From contig CALMMG010000051.1 in assembly GCA_937868185.1 (NCBI GenBank), positions 1 through 64,000 on the forward strand: 64,000 nucleotides of DNA, read 5' to 3'. Shown in pieces: positions 17,670 through 25,138 of this stretch. Positions within the stretch are counted from its first letter, which is position 1. Each line of letters starts with the position of its first letter. The position numbers and the translations under genes are program-made. Under the pieces are notes generated by a model, which searched no databases, was not told where the DNA came from, and worked only from the letters and a program-made list of their open reading frames with translations. The DNA comes from an uncultured Pseudomonadota bacterium. GTDB taxonomy: Bacteria; Desulfobacterota; Desulfobulbia; Desulfobulbales; Desulfurivibrionaceae.

Positions 17670-18373
17670 TCTTTCTCCAGGGAGGAAAGGGTTGCGCCGT
17701 GGATGTCGAGCATCGCGGTTGCGGTCGCCACGGCTTGAGATGGGTCCCGCGCCTCGATGGCCGCCACCAAGAGGTGGTGCAGATCGGTGGTTTTCTCGGC
17801 TTTGCCATCATCGACATCCCATAAAACAGCCAGCGCCTCGCGCAGGGTAAAGGCAAAGGTACGATAGAGCTCGGCAAGAACCGCATTGCCTGCAGCATCG
17901 GCAACGGCACAGTGGAAGGAAATATCCGCATCGAGTGCTGCCGCGGCATCGTTACCGGTTAGGGCGTCATGCCGAATCTTGAGTAAACCGCGCATGCGCT
18001 CCAGGTCTGCCTCATCCCTCCGTTCCGCCGCGAGACGCACGATTTCGAGTTCAAGAGTTCTCCGTACTTCATTAACCTCGCGGGTCCTGGCCCGACGCAG
18101 CCTCTGGACAAGCGGTTCCCGGTGCGAGGGAAGGGAACGGACATAGGTTCCGTCCCCCTGCCGCACCTCCAATATGCCGTTGTGGGCCAGGACGCGGATC
18201 GCTTCCCGGAGGGTCGAACGCCCAACGCCGAGCTCTTGCATGAGCAGCGGCTCGGCAGGCAATTTCGCACCAAGGGCATAGTTGCCGGCGGCAATAGCGC
18301 CATGCAGGTGCGTAATCACCTGAGCAGAAAGCTGTGACGACTTGATTTTATTATTTAATTTCATATTCATCAT
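17666..18373 (-). CDS. FadR-type GntR family transcriptional regulator (FCD domain)
   Basis: This 235-residue regulator has an N-terminal winged helix (about 15-80: [25 protein letters not shown], then GTYVRS) and a helical FCD effector domain (about 95-225) with metal-ligand residues in [16 protein letters not shown] and [12 protein letters not shown] domains sense small carboxylates. It lies first in a two-gene unit with the TSUP exporter. Several Met codons lie close together at the start (18373, 18370, 18364) and no clear ribosome site chooses among them. Confidence 0.92.
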   Translation of the reverse strand: MMNMKLNNKIKSSQLSAQVITHLHGAIAAGNYALGAKLPAEPLLMQELGVGRSTLREAIRVLAHNGILEVRQGDGTYVRSLPSHREPLVQRLRRARTREVNEVRRTLELEIVRLAAERRDEADLERMRGLLKIRHDALTGNDAAAALDADISFHCAVADAAGNAVLAELYRTFAFTLREALAVLWDVDDGKAEKTTDLHHLLVAAIEARDPSQAVATATAMLDIHGATLSSLEKE

Positions 18374-18392
18374 ATCATCAGATGTTTAAACA

Positions 18393-18421
18393 AAAGTACC
18401 CGCTTAGGAAAAAAATGTCAA
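18393..18421 (-). promoter_or_regulatory. sigma-70 promoter for the gntR-tauE unit
   Basis: On the minus strand TTGACA (18416-18421), 17 bases, TACTTT (18393-18398), about 20 bases before the regulator start. The -10 box is weak. Confidence 0.55.
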
Positions 18422-18542
18422 CACACCAAGCATCGAATCTTTGCGGCCAACCGCAGACCACCCTTCTGGCCGAAGATCTTTCGGACAGCTCTGTATTACT
18501 GCTGAGACGGCTGCGCCGCCACGACAACTCGCTTGAAAAATA

Positions 18543-18570
18543 TTGACAAAACACCCAATCGCGCTATTGT
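18543..18570 (+). promoter_or_regulatory. sigma-70 promoter of the riboswitch-kimA transcript
   Basis: TTGACA at 18543-18548, 16 bases, TATTGT at 18565-18570. Transcription would begin near 18577, right at the 5' edge of the c-di-AMP riboswitch. Confidence 0.65.
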
Positions 18571-18578
18571 CGCGGACA

Positions 18579-18711
18579 ACATTGTAGTCGAGATCCGTTG
18601 CCAAAAACGGATGCGGGGGACCCAGAGTATGGGGCGTATTCCTTAACCGGATAGGGCACTTCCAAGCCCGAGCCCGTCAGCTAACCTCGTAGGCATTTGG
18701 ATGGGCAATGG
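18579..18711 (+). ncRNA. c-di-AMP riboswitch (ydaO/yuaA type)
   Basis: The leader carries the hallmark blocks of the ydaO/yuaA aptamer in order: GCGGGGGACCCA, GGGGCGTATTCC, GATAGGGC, and CCCGTCAGCTAACCTCGTAGGC. The outer helix can pair CATTG near 18580 with CAATG near 18707. This class binds cyclic di-AMP and turns off potassium-uptake and osmotic or wall genes. Here it lies about 90 bases before a KimA-like potassium transporter, the expected target. There is no obvious intrinsic terminator between aptamer and gene, so control may act on translation or through another mechanism. Confidence 0.92.
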
Positions 18712-18799
18712 TCCGCGTCGAGAGCGCACCGCCGACTTACAGCCGACAGCGTTCCCCTCGTTTGGCCAGGCCCTTGATGACCACATTAAGGAGAATGCC

Positions 18800-20782
18800 A
18801 TGCAGCCTGAGCAACCGGAAACGCGGGAAAATTTCGTCCAAAAAATCCGCAAGATAATCTTCGGCGCCCCCAAGTACATCAAAGATCCCCAGCTGTTTCA
18901 CAAGATGTCGCTGATCCCGGTTTTGGCCTGGGTGGGCTTAGGCGCCGACGGCCTTTCCTCGTCGGCCTATGGTCCGGAGGAGGCGTTCCGCGCACTCGGC
19001 AGCCACACCTATCTGGCAATCCTGCTTGGCCTAGCCACGGCGCTCACGGTCTTTATCATCTCCGCCGGGTATTCCCGGATCATCGAACATTTCCCCCACG
19101 GCGGCGGAGGATACATCGTCTCCACCCGCATGCTGGGCGAAAAAGCGGGGGTGGTTTCCGGCAGCGCCCTGCTGGTGGATTATGTCCTCACCATCACCAT
19201 CTCCGTGGCCTCCTGCACGGATGCGCTTTTCAGCTATCTCCCCCTCCATTTTCACCACTTCAAGGTACCCTTCGCCTGCTTTCTGATTATCTTGCTCATT
19301 GTCCTCAACCTGCGTGGGGTCAAGGAATCGATCTCGATCATGGTTCCCATCTTCATGGTTTTCGTGGCCACCCATATCCTTCTCCTGCTGGACGGCATCT
19401 TCACCCACTCCGACCGGTTCGCCCCGCTGGCGCAGGACTTCCACAGTGGGCTGCAACAGGATATGTCCAGTCTCGGGATCTTCGGGATCCTGATGCTTTT
19501 CTTCCGGGCCTACTCCCTGGGCGGCGGCACCTACACCGGGATCGAGGCGGTCTCCAACGGCATCCAGATCATGCGCGAACCCAGGGTCAAAACCGGCAAA
19601 AGGACCATGGTGTACATGGCCACCTCCCTGGCCTTCACCGCCGGGGTGCTGTTCCTTTGCTACGCCCTGGTCGGGGTGATGCCGGTGGCCGGCAAGACCC
19701 TGAACGCAGTACTGGCCGATACCCTGTTTGCCGACTGGCCCCTGGGGCACACCATCGCCTTCATCACCATCTTCTCGGAAGGCGCCCTGCTCCTGGTTGC
19801 AGCCCAAACCGGCTTCGTAGACGGGCCAAGGGTCATGGCCAACATGGCGGTGGATTCCTGGCTCCCCCACCGGTTCGCTGCCCTGTCCGAGCGGCTCACC
19901 ATGCACAACGGCATCGTGCTCATGGGCCTTTCCGCCATCGGGTTGCTGCTCTATAGCCATGGCTCGGTTTCCGCCCTGGTGGTCATGTACTCCATCAATG
20001 TTTTTGTCACCTTCTCCCTCTCCCAACTCGGCATGTCGCTTTTTTACATCAAGCGGCGCCATGAAGACCGCCAGTGGAAGCGACACCTGAATATCCACGC
20101 CATAGCCTTCGTCCTCTGTCTGACCATCCTGACCATCACCACCTACGAGAAATTCACCGAGGGCGGCTGGGTCACCTTCCTCATCACCACCCTGGTCATT
20201 ATCGGCTGTAACCAAATCCGCACCCATTACCTCAAGGTGCGCCAGGGCATGGCCGACCTGGACGAGACCCTGCTTGCCTTCCCCACCCCCGGCCCGGCCA
20301 ATACCGCCGTGCCCAACCCGGAGGAGCGGACCGCGATCCAGCTGGTTTCCTCCTACAGCGGCTTCGGCATCAACGCGCTTTTTTCGATCCTCAAGAATTT
20401 TCCCGACACCTACAAAAACCTCATCTTCGTCTCGGTGGCAGTCATCGATTCCGGCTCGTTCAAGGGGGCCGACGAGTTAGAGGCCCTGGAAAAATCCACC
20501 GCCGCCTCCTTGCGAAACTACGTGACCCTGGCCCGGAGGCTCGGTTTCGCCGCTGACCAGCGGATGCTCGTAGCCACCGACGTGGTGGAAGGAGCAACCA
20601 CCCTGTGTCGGGAGATCTCCCAGGAGTTTCCCAAGTCCACCGTGTTCACCGGCCAGCTCACCTTTGGCCTGGAAAAATTCTACCACCGCATCCTGCACAA
20701 CGAGACCGCCTTTGCCATCCAGCGCCGGTTGCAAAGCGACAGTCTGACCACAGTCATTCTCCCGATCCGGGTCGCCTTATAA
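18800..20782 (+). CDS. kimA: KimA-type (APC superfamily) potassium transporter
   Basis: This 660-residue protein has about twelve hydrophobic helices (residues 40-470), beginning with VGLGADGLSSSAYGPEEAF, a signature of the KUP-like APC group that includes B. subtilis KimA (YdaO). A cytoplasmic domain of about 170 residues follows. KimA imports K+ with protons and is inhibited by c-di-AMP. The c-di-AMP riboswitch upstream supports the function strongly. I place the start at ATG 18800, after TAAGGAG; a longer frame from 18701 would lie inside the riboswitch. The symbol is by family and context, not by alignment. Confidence 0.9.
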   Translation: MQPEQPETRENFVQKIRKIIFGAPKYIKDPQLFHKMSLIPVLAWVGLGADGLSSSAYGPEEAFRALGSHTYLAILLGLATALTVFIISAGYSRIIEHFPHGGGGYIVSTRMLGEKAGVVSGSALLVDYVLTITISVASCTDALFSYLPLHFHHFKVPFACFLIILLIVLNLRGVKESISIMVPIFMVFVATHILLLLDGIFTHSDRFAPLAQDFHSGLQQDMSSLGIFGILMLFFRAYSLGGGTYTGIEAVSNGIQIMREPRVKTGKRTMVYMATSLAFTAGVLFLCYALVGVMPVAGKTLNAVLADTLFADWPLGHTIAFITIFSEGALLLVAAQTGFVDGPRVMANMAVDSWLPHRFAALSERLTMHNGIVLMGLSAIGLLLYSHGSVSALVVMYSINVFVTFSLSQLGMSLFYIKRRHEDRQWKRHLNIHAIAFVLCLTILTITTYEKFTEGGWVTFLITTLVIIGCNQIRTHYLKVRQGMADLDETLLAFPTPGPANTAVPNPEERTAIQLVSSYSGFGINALFSILKNFPDTYKNLIFVSVAVIDSGSFKGADELEALEKSTAASLRNYVTLARRLGFAADQRMLVATDVVEGATTLCREISQEFPKSTVFTGQLTFGLEKFYHRILHNETAFAIQRRLQSDSLTTVILPIRVAL

Positions 20783-20789
20783 CAAGCGA

Positions 20790-20825
20790 GGGGCCTGGGG
20801 GCATTCTTTCCTTGCCCCAGACCCC
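20790..20825 (+). terminator. GC-rich hairpin after kimA
   Basis: An imperfect stem of about 11 pairs (GGGGCCTGGGG with CCCCAGACCCC) without a T run. It could stall or weakly terminate transcription, and it precedes a TATAAT box at 20835. Confidence 0.4.
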
Positions 20826-20840
20826 CAAGCGGTCTATAAT
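20812..20840 (+). promoter_or_regulatory. sigma-70 promoter for hldA-yicC-remA-gmk
   Basis: TTGCCC at 20812, 17 bases, perfect TATAAT at 20835-20840, about 80 bases before the GTG of hldA. Confidence 0.55.
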
Positions 20841-20923
20841 TGCGTTTCTTGTATCCTTCCGGCTGGTTGCGCCTTGTTGCCCCAGCCGTGCCTTCTTTGC
20901 TCAACAACCCCAGGAGCCGGTCC

Positions 20924-21913
20924 GTGACCCTATCCAGCACAAAGAAAAAACAGCTGCGCGATGCGGTTGGCAAATTCAAATCCGCCAATATCCTGGTGCT
21001 CGGCGACATCATTGTCGATCACTTTATCTGGGGCTCAGTTTCCCGGATATCCCCGGAAGCGCCGGTGCCGGTGGTGGATGTCACCCACGAAAATCTGCTC
21101 CTTGGCGGGGCGGCCAACGTCCTGCACAACATCTATGCCCAGAACAGCAGGGGTTCCCTCTGCGGCCTGATCGGCAACGACGCCATGGGCGACCATCTCT
21201 TGAGTCTGCTGGCGGACCTCGGCTCGCCGACGGCCGGAATCGTCCGCACCGGGAACCGCCCCACCACCCTCAAAACCCGAATCGTGGCCCAGCACCAGCA
21301 GGTGGTCCGCTTCGACCGGGAAAAAACCGGGGAGCCAAGCCCGGAAAGGCTGGCGGAGATCTGCCGCTTCATCGACGACAACCTGGAGAGCTTCGACGCG
21401 GTCATCGTTTCGGACTACAACAAGGGCATGATCAATCTGCCCCTGATGGACCATCTGCGGAGCCGGATCAAAGAGCGGGACATTCCGCTGATCATCGACC
21501 CCAAGCCCCAGCATCCGGAACGCTTTCGCGGCGCCACCATCATCACCCCCAATCTGCACGAGGCCGAGCGCATGGCCGACATGGTGATCAAAACCGAAGA
21601 AGACCTGCAAATCGCGGCCCATCTCCTCCAGAAAAAGCTGGCCAGCGACGCGGTCCTCATCACCCGAGGCGAGGCGGGCATGGCTCTGTACGAAAAGGAC
21701 CAGCCCCTCTTCACCATCCCCACCATGGCCAAGGAGGTGTACGATGTCACCGGCGCCGGCGACACGGTGATCGCCACCCTGGCCCTGGGGTTGGCCGTTG
21801 GCCTCACCGCTGCCGATGCCGCCACCATCGCCAACTTCGCCGCCGGCATCGTCGTGGGCAAGGTGGGCACGGCCACGGCCTCCACCGCCGAACTTCTTGA
21901 GGCCATCGGATGA
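20924..21913 (+). CDS. hldA: D-glycero-beta-D-manno-heptose-7-phosphate kinase
   Basis: This is a 329-residue PfkB/ribokinase-family kinase of the RfaE1 (HldA) type, which phosphorylates heptose 7-phosphate at C1 for ADP-heptose and lipopolysaccharide inner-core synthesis. Landmarks are LVLGDIIVDHFIWG near the start, LLGGAANVLHNI, VVSDYNKGM, and the catalytic GAGDTVIATLALGLAVG with its anion hole and base Asp. The adenylyltransferase half found in fused HldE is absent. I prefer the GTG at 20924, which follows CAGGAG by 8 bases, over the ATG at 20840, which would add 28 residues of non-family sequence. Its stop overlaps the yicC start. Confidence 0.92.
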   Translation: MTLSSTKKKQLRDAVGKFKSANILVLGDIIVDHFIWGSVSRISPEAPVPVVDVTHENLLLGGAANVLHNIYAQNSRGSLCGLIGNDAMGDHLLSLLADLGSPTAGIVRTGNRPTTLKTRIVAQHQQVVRFDREKTGEPSPERLAEICRFIDDNLESFDAVIVSDYNKGMINLPLMDHLRSRIKERDIPLIIDPKPQHPERFRGATIITPNLHEAERMADMVIKTEEDLQIAAHLLQKKLASDAVLITRGEAGMALYEKDQPLFTIPTMAKEVYDVTGAGDTVIATLALGLAVGLTAADAATIANFAAGIVVGKVGTATASTAELLEAIG

Positions 21914-22791
21914 AAAGACCGTTGAGTATGACCGGCTATGGCCGGGGCGAAGTAACCGGGGCCAAAAGCTGGACCGTGGAGGTTCGCTCGGTGAACCACA
22001 AGTTTCTTGATCTAAGCATCAAGATCCCCCGCAAGTATATGGGTCTTGAAGACCGGATCAAAAAAGAGATCGGGAATTGCTACAGCCGGGGCCATGTTGA
22101 CGTCTACGTCAACCCCGGCGCTGAGGCTGGCGACAATATCCGCCTGGCGCCAAACCTACCCCTGGCCCGCAATTACTACCAGTGCCTGGAGGCCATCCGC
22201 CAGGATCTCTCCCTGGACGACCGACCGACCCTGGCCATGATCCAGAACTACAAAGAGATCATCGTTGCCCACGAGGAAGAGGAAGACCTGGAGGCAGTCT
22301 GGCCGCAGGTCTCCGAGGCTCTTACCCAAGCCATGACCATGGCCCAAGCCATGCGGGCCCAGGAAGGCGCCGCGCTCAAGAGTGAGCTGGACCAGCGGTT
22401 ACAGGAGTTTGCCAAGACTGTGGAAACCATTGCCCAGGATGTCCCCTCCATTGTCCAGCGGAGAACCGAGAAGCTCAAGGAACGATTGGCCGTGCTCCTG
22501 CAAGGCGTTGACCTTGACCCCCTCCGGTTGGCCCAAGAGGTGGCGATGATGGCCGACAAGAGTGATGTCACCGAGGAGGTGGTTCGCCTCAGAAGCCACA
22601 TCAGCCAGTTTTCCGGCTTTCTTGCGGCGGACGAGCCCGTGGGCCGCAGGCTTGATTTTCTCCTCCAGGAATTCCTGCGGGAGATCAACACCCTGGCCTC
22701 AAAGATCAGCGACGCGCCCACCGCCCATCTCACCGTGGAGTTGAAAACCGAGGTGGAAAAACTCCGCGAACAGATTCAGAACATCGAGTAG
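21910..22791 (+). CDS. yicC: YicC-family endoribonuclease-like protein
   Basis: This 293-residue protein begins with the family start SMTGYGRG and has [25 protein letters not shown] and the C-terminal DUF1732 region, ending in [34 protein letters not shown]-like helices. YicC proteins have been linked to stationary-phase survival, and an E. coli member acts as an RNase adaptor/endoribonuclease. It overlaps hldA by four bases and is followed 8 bases later by remA, then gmk. The yicC-remA-gmk order recurs widely in bacteria. Confidence 0.95.
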   Translation: MKRPLSMTGYGRGEVTGAKSWTVEVRSVNHKFLDLSIKIPRKYMGLEDRIKKEIGNCYSRGHVDVYVNPGAEAGDNIRLAPNLPLARNYYQCLEAIRQDLSLDDRPTLAMIQNYKEIIVAHEEEEDLEAVWPQVSEALTQAMTMAQAMRAQEGAALKSELDQRLQEFAKTVETIAQDVPSIVQRRTEKLKERLAVLLQGVDLDPLRLAQEVAMMADKSDVTEEVVRLRSHISQFSGFLAADEPVGRRLDFLLQEFLREINTLASKISDAPTAHLTVELKTEVEKLREQIQNIE

Positions 22792-22799
22792 GAAAAAAC

Positions 22800-23087
22800 A
22801 TGTCAGACCAAAGAATGATCAACGTGGGCTTTGGTAACGCCGTCCTTGCCAGCCGAGTGCTGGCAGTGGTGAACCCCAAATCCTCCCCCATGAAAAAACT
22901 GCGGGAAGAGGCCAAGGAGCAAAAACGGCTCATCGATGTCACCGAAGGGAGGAGGACCCGCTCCATCATCATCCTGGACAGCAACCATGTCCTGCTCTCT
23001 TCGGTACAGCCGGAAACCATCACCCTGCGCTTCATGGCCACCTACGACAGGCACGACGACGAGCAACCGGAAAAGGCGGGGAAATGA
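22800..23087 (+). CDS. remA: RemA-like (DUF370) regulatory protein
   Basis: This 95-residue protein shows the DUF370/RemA core: [27 protein letters not shown], then [29 protein letters not shown]. In Bacillus RemA is a DNA-binding regulator of matrix and osmoprotection genes; its role in this lineage is not defined. It lies between yicC and gmk, the usual place, and its last four bases overlap the gmk start. Confidence 0.92.
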   Translation: MSDQRMINVGFGNAVLASRVLAVVNPKSSPMKKLREEAKEQKRLIDVTEGRRTRSIIILDSNHVLLSSVQPETITLRFMATYDRHDDEQPEKAGK

Positions 23088-23710
23088 GCCAGGGCAATCT
23101 TTTTATCGTCTCCGCGCCCTCTGGGGCGGGCAAGTCCACCATCCTGAAAAAGTTGCTGGCGAAGGTGCCCAACCTTGCCTTTTCCGTGTCGCACACCACC
23201 CGCACCCCACGCCCTGGCGAGAGCAACGGCCAAGACTACCACTTTGTCGATCGTCCGACCTTTGAAGGAATGCGCGAAGACCAGGCCTTTCTCGAATGGG
23301 CCGAGGTACATGGCAATCTTTACGGCACCAGCCGGACAGCCATCGAGGCGCAGCAAGCCAAAGGGATCGACGTTTTTCTCGACATAGATGTTCAGGGGGC
23401 CAAGCAGCTCCGTGATTGCGGCCACCCAGGCGCCATTTTCCTCTTCATCGCCCCGCCTTCTTGGCCCGAGCTGGAAAGACGGTTACGGGGCCGAGGCACC
23501 GACCCCGAGGAAACCGTGCAGTTACGTCTGCACAACGCCCGGAAGGAGATGGAGGATGCCGCTCGCTACGACTATCTGGTACTCAATGACCGGCTTGATG
23601 AGGCTGTAGAGGTTCTACGGGCGGTGATCATCGCCGAACGCTGCAAGACCCGCCGCAACCCAGATGGTCTCCCCCTCGATCTTGCGGCCCTGGGCTTCGG
23701 CCCCCAATAA
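23084..23710 (+). CDS. gmk: guanylate kinase
   Basis: A 208-residue guanylate kinase (GMP + ATP to GDP + ADP). The P-loop is [10 protein letters not shown] (residues 8-17), the GMP-binding region is [21 protein letters not shown], and the lid region contains RGTDPEE. Length is normal. It is the fourth gene of the hldA-yicC-remA-gmk run. No rpoZ follows, unlike in many relatives. Confidence 0.97.
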   Translation: MSQGNLFIVSAPSGAGKSTILKKLLAKVPNLAFSVSHTTRTPRPGESNGQDYHFVDRPTFEGMREDQAFLEWAEVHGNLYGTSRTAIEAQQAKGIDVFLDIDVQGAKQLRDCGHPGAIFLFIAPPSWPELERRLRGRGTDPEETVQLRLHNARKEMEDAARYDYLVLNDRLDEAVEVLRAVIIAERCKTRRNPDGLPLDLAALGFGPQ

Positions 23711-23736
23711 TTTCGAACTTCTCTTTTGGAGGCCCC

Positions 23737-24492
23737 ATGAACAACCCGACAGACACCGACGACATCCTCTGGGGCATCCATCCCATCCTGGAGATGCTCC
23801 GGCTGCAGCCCAAAAAGGTGCGGGAGGTGGTCATCCAGCAGGGCAAAGGCGGGGCCAAGATCCAGGAGATCATCACCCTGGCCCAGGAGCAAGGGGTCAA
23901 GGTCCGTTTTCTCCCGGGTCAGCGCTTTCCCAGCTCCCCGGACAAAACCCACCAAGGGGTGCTGGCAAAAACAGCGCCCGTATCCACCTGCAGCCTGCAC
24001 GAACTGTTAAAAAAAGCCGGGGAGTCGGAACAGCCGCTCATCGTGGCCTTGGACTCCATCCAAGACCCCCACAATCTCGGGGCCATCATCCGCAGCGCCG
24101 CAGCAGCCGGGGCAACCGGGATCATCCTGCCCAAGGACCGTTCGGCCCCGCTCAACGCCACCGCAGCCAAGGCTGCGGCCGGAGCCATGGCCCACCTGCA
24201 ACTCTGTCTGGTCACCAATCTGGTTACCAGCCTACAAGCCGTTAAGGAGAAAAGCTTCTGGGTTTACGGGGCAGCGGGTGAGGCCAAACGCACCGTATAT
24301 GAGACCAAATTCTCCGGCCCCGTCTGCCTGGTAATCGGCGGCGAGGACAAGGGGATGCGCCCCCTGGTTCGCGAGCAATGCGATGAACTGGTCTCCATCC
24401 CCATGGCCGGCAGCCTCAACTCCCTCAACGCTTCGGTGGCTGCAGGGGTCATCCTGTTTGAGATTGTTCGCCAGCGGCAGGGCAGCAGCTGA
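23737..24492 (+). CDS. rlmB: 23S rRNA (guanosine-2'-O-)-methyltransferase RlmB-like (SpoU family)
   Basis: This 251-residue protein has the SpoU N-terminal substrate-binding domain (WGIHPILEMLRLQPKKVREVVIQQG) and the knotted methyltransferase domain with all three SpoU motifs: DPHNLGAIIRSAAAAGATG, VIGGEDKGMRPLV and SLNASVAAGVILFEIVRQ. RlmB methylates G2251 in the ribosomal P-loop; the exact target here is by analogy. It starts 26 bases after gmk and probably ends that operon. Confidence 0.9.
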   Translation: MNNPTDTDDILWGIHPILEMLRLQPKKVREVVIQQGKGGAKIQEIITLAQEQGVKVRFLPGQRFPSSPDKTHQGVLAKTAPVSTCSLHELLKKAGESEQPLIVALDSIQDPHNLGAIIRSAAAAGATGIILPKDRSAPLNATAAKAAAGAMAHLQLCLVTNLVTSLQAVKEKSFWVYGAAGEAKRTVYETKFSGPVCLVIGGEDKGMRPLVREQCDELVSIPMAGSLNSLNASVAAGVILFEIVRQRQGSS

Positions 24493-24507
24493 ACCTCCCA
24501 TTTCCCC

Positions 24508-24536
24508 TTGACTTACCCCCCCCTCGCGCTGATAAT
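24508..24536 (+). promoter_or_regulatory. sigma-70 promoter for the metOD1-kinase pair
   Basis: TTGACT at 24508, 17 bases, GATAAT at 24531-24536, about 75 bases before the ATG at 24611. Confidence 0.6.
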
Positions 24537-24610
24537 CTAAAATAAAGACAGCTACCGGGACGGGCCAGAACCCACTCTCCCCCTCATCTTCCCCACACAG
24601 GAGCGCGGCC

Positions 24611-25135
24611 ATGGCCCAGGCGACAGCAATGCAGCAACTCAATCTCCCCCTGAACCGCGATATTTTCCTCAGAACCCTCATCCGGGAGCTGGCCGGCACC
24701 CTGGAAGAGGTGGTGGGCTACGAGGAGGCTGCCGGGTACATCAGCCTGGTCGGCCAGCACATGGGAGACTGGCTCAATTCCCTTTACACCAAGGAGCTAG
24801 GGGTGACCACGCTCAACCGCCAGCAGGTGGGAGAGGTTCTCGTCGATCTCAAACAGCGGATCCACGGCAATTTTTCCATCGTGGAACAGAACAACGGAAA
24901 GATCGTCCTACAAAGCACCAGCTGTCCCTTTGAAGATAAGGTGCTGGATCGACCCTCCATGTGCATGATGACCTCCAACGTCTTCGGGGTCATCACTGCC
25001 GCCAACCTGGGCTATGCCAAGGTGGTCCTTGAGGAAACCATTGCCACGGGATGCGGCCGTTGCCGGGTTGTTGTCCACCTGGAACATGGCCCCGCGGCCG
25101 AGGCGGCCCAAGGCCGGGAATATTACGGGAATTAA
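24611..25135 (+). CDS. methanogen output domain 1 (metOD1)-like protein
   Basis: This 174-residue soluble protein appears to be a free-standing metOD1-type domain, a predicted sensory or output module usually attached to signalling proteins. Features are an N-terminal helix pair (NRDIFLRTLIRELAGTLEEVVG), STSCPFEDKVLDRPSMCMMTSNVFG and a late CGRC pair. The four Cys in the second half could bind metal. It ends 3 bases before a hybrid histidine kinase gene, suggesting a joint signalling role. Family recognition is from memory of the pattern. Confidence 0.7.
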   Translation: MAQATAMQQLNLPLNRDIFLRTLIRELAGTLEEVVGYEEAAGYISLVGQHMGDWLNSLYTKELGVTTLNRQQVGEVLVDLKQRIHGNFSIVEQNNGKIVLQSTSCPFEDKVLDRPSMCMMTSNVFGVITAANLGYAKVVLEETIATGCGRCRVVVHLEHGPAAEAAQGREYYGN

Positions 25136-25138
25136 GAC

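Noticed and set aside
18701-18799. N-terminal extension of the KimA frame
   Set aside because: It lies in the riboswitch and lacks a ribosome site; ATG 18800 has TAAGGAG before it.
20605-21900. 431-codon open frame on the plus strand across hldA
   Set aside because: It is an out-of-frame shadow of kimA and hldA with low-complexity Pro/Arg/His-rich composition and no family resemblance.
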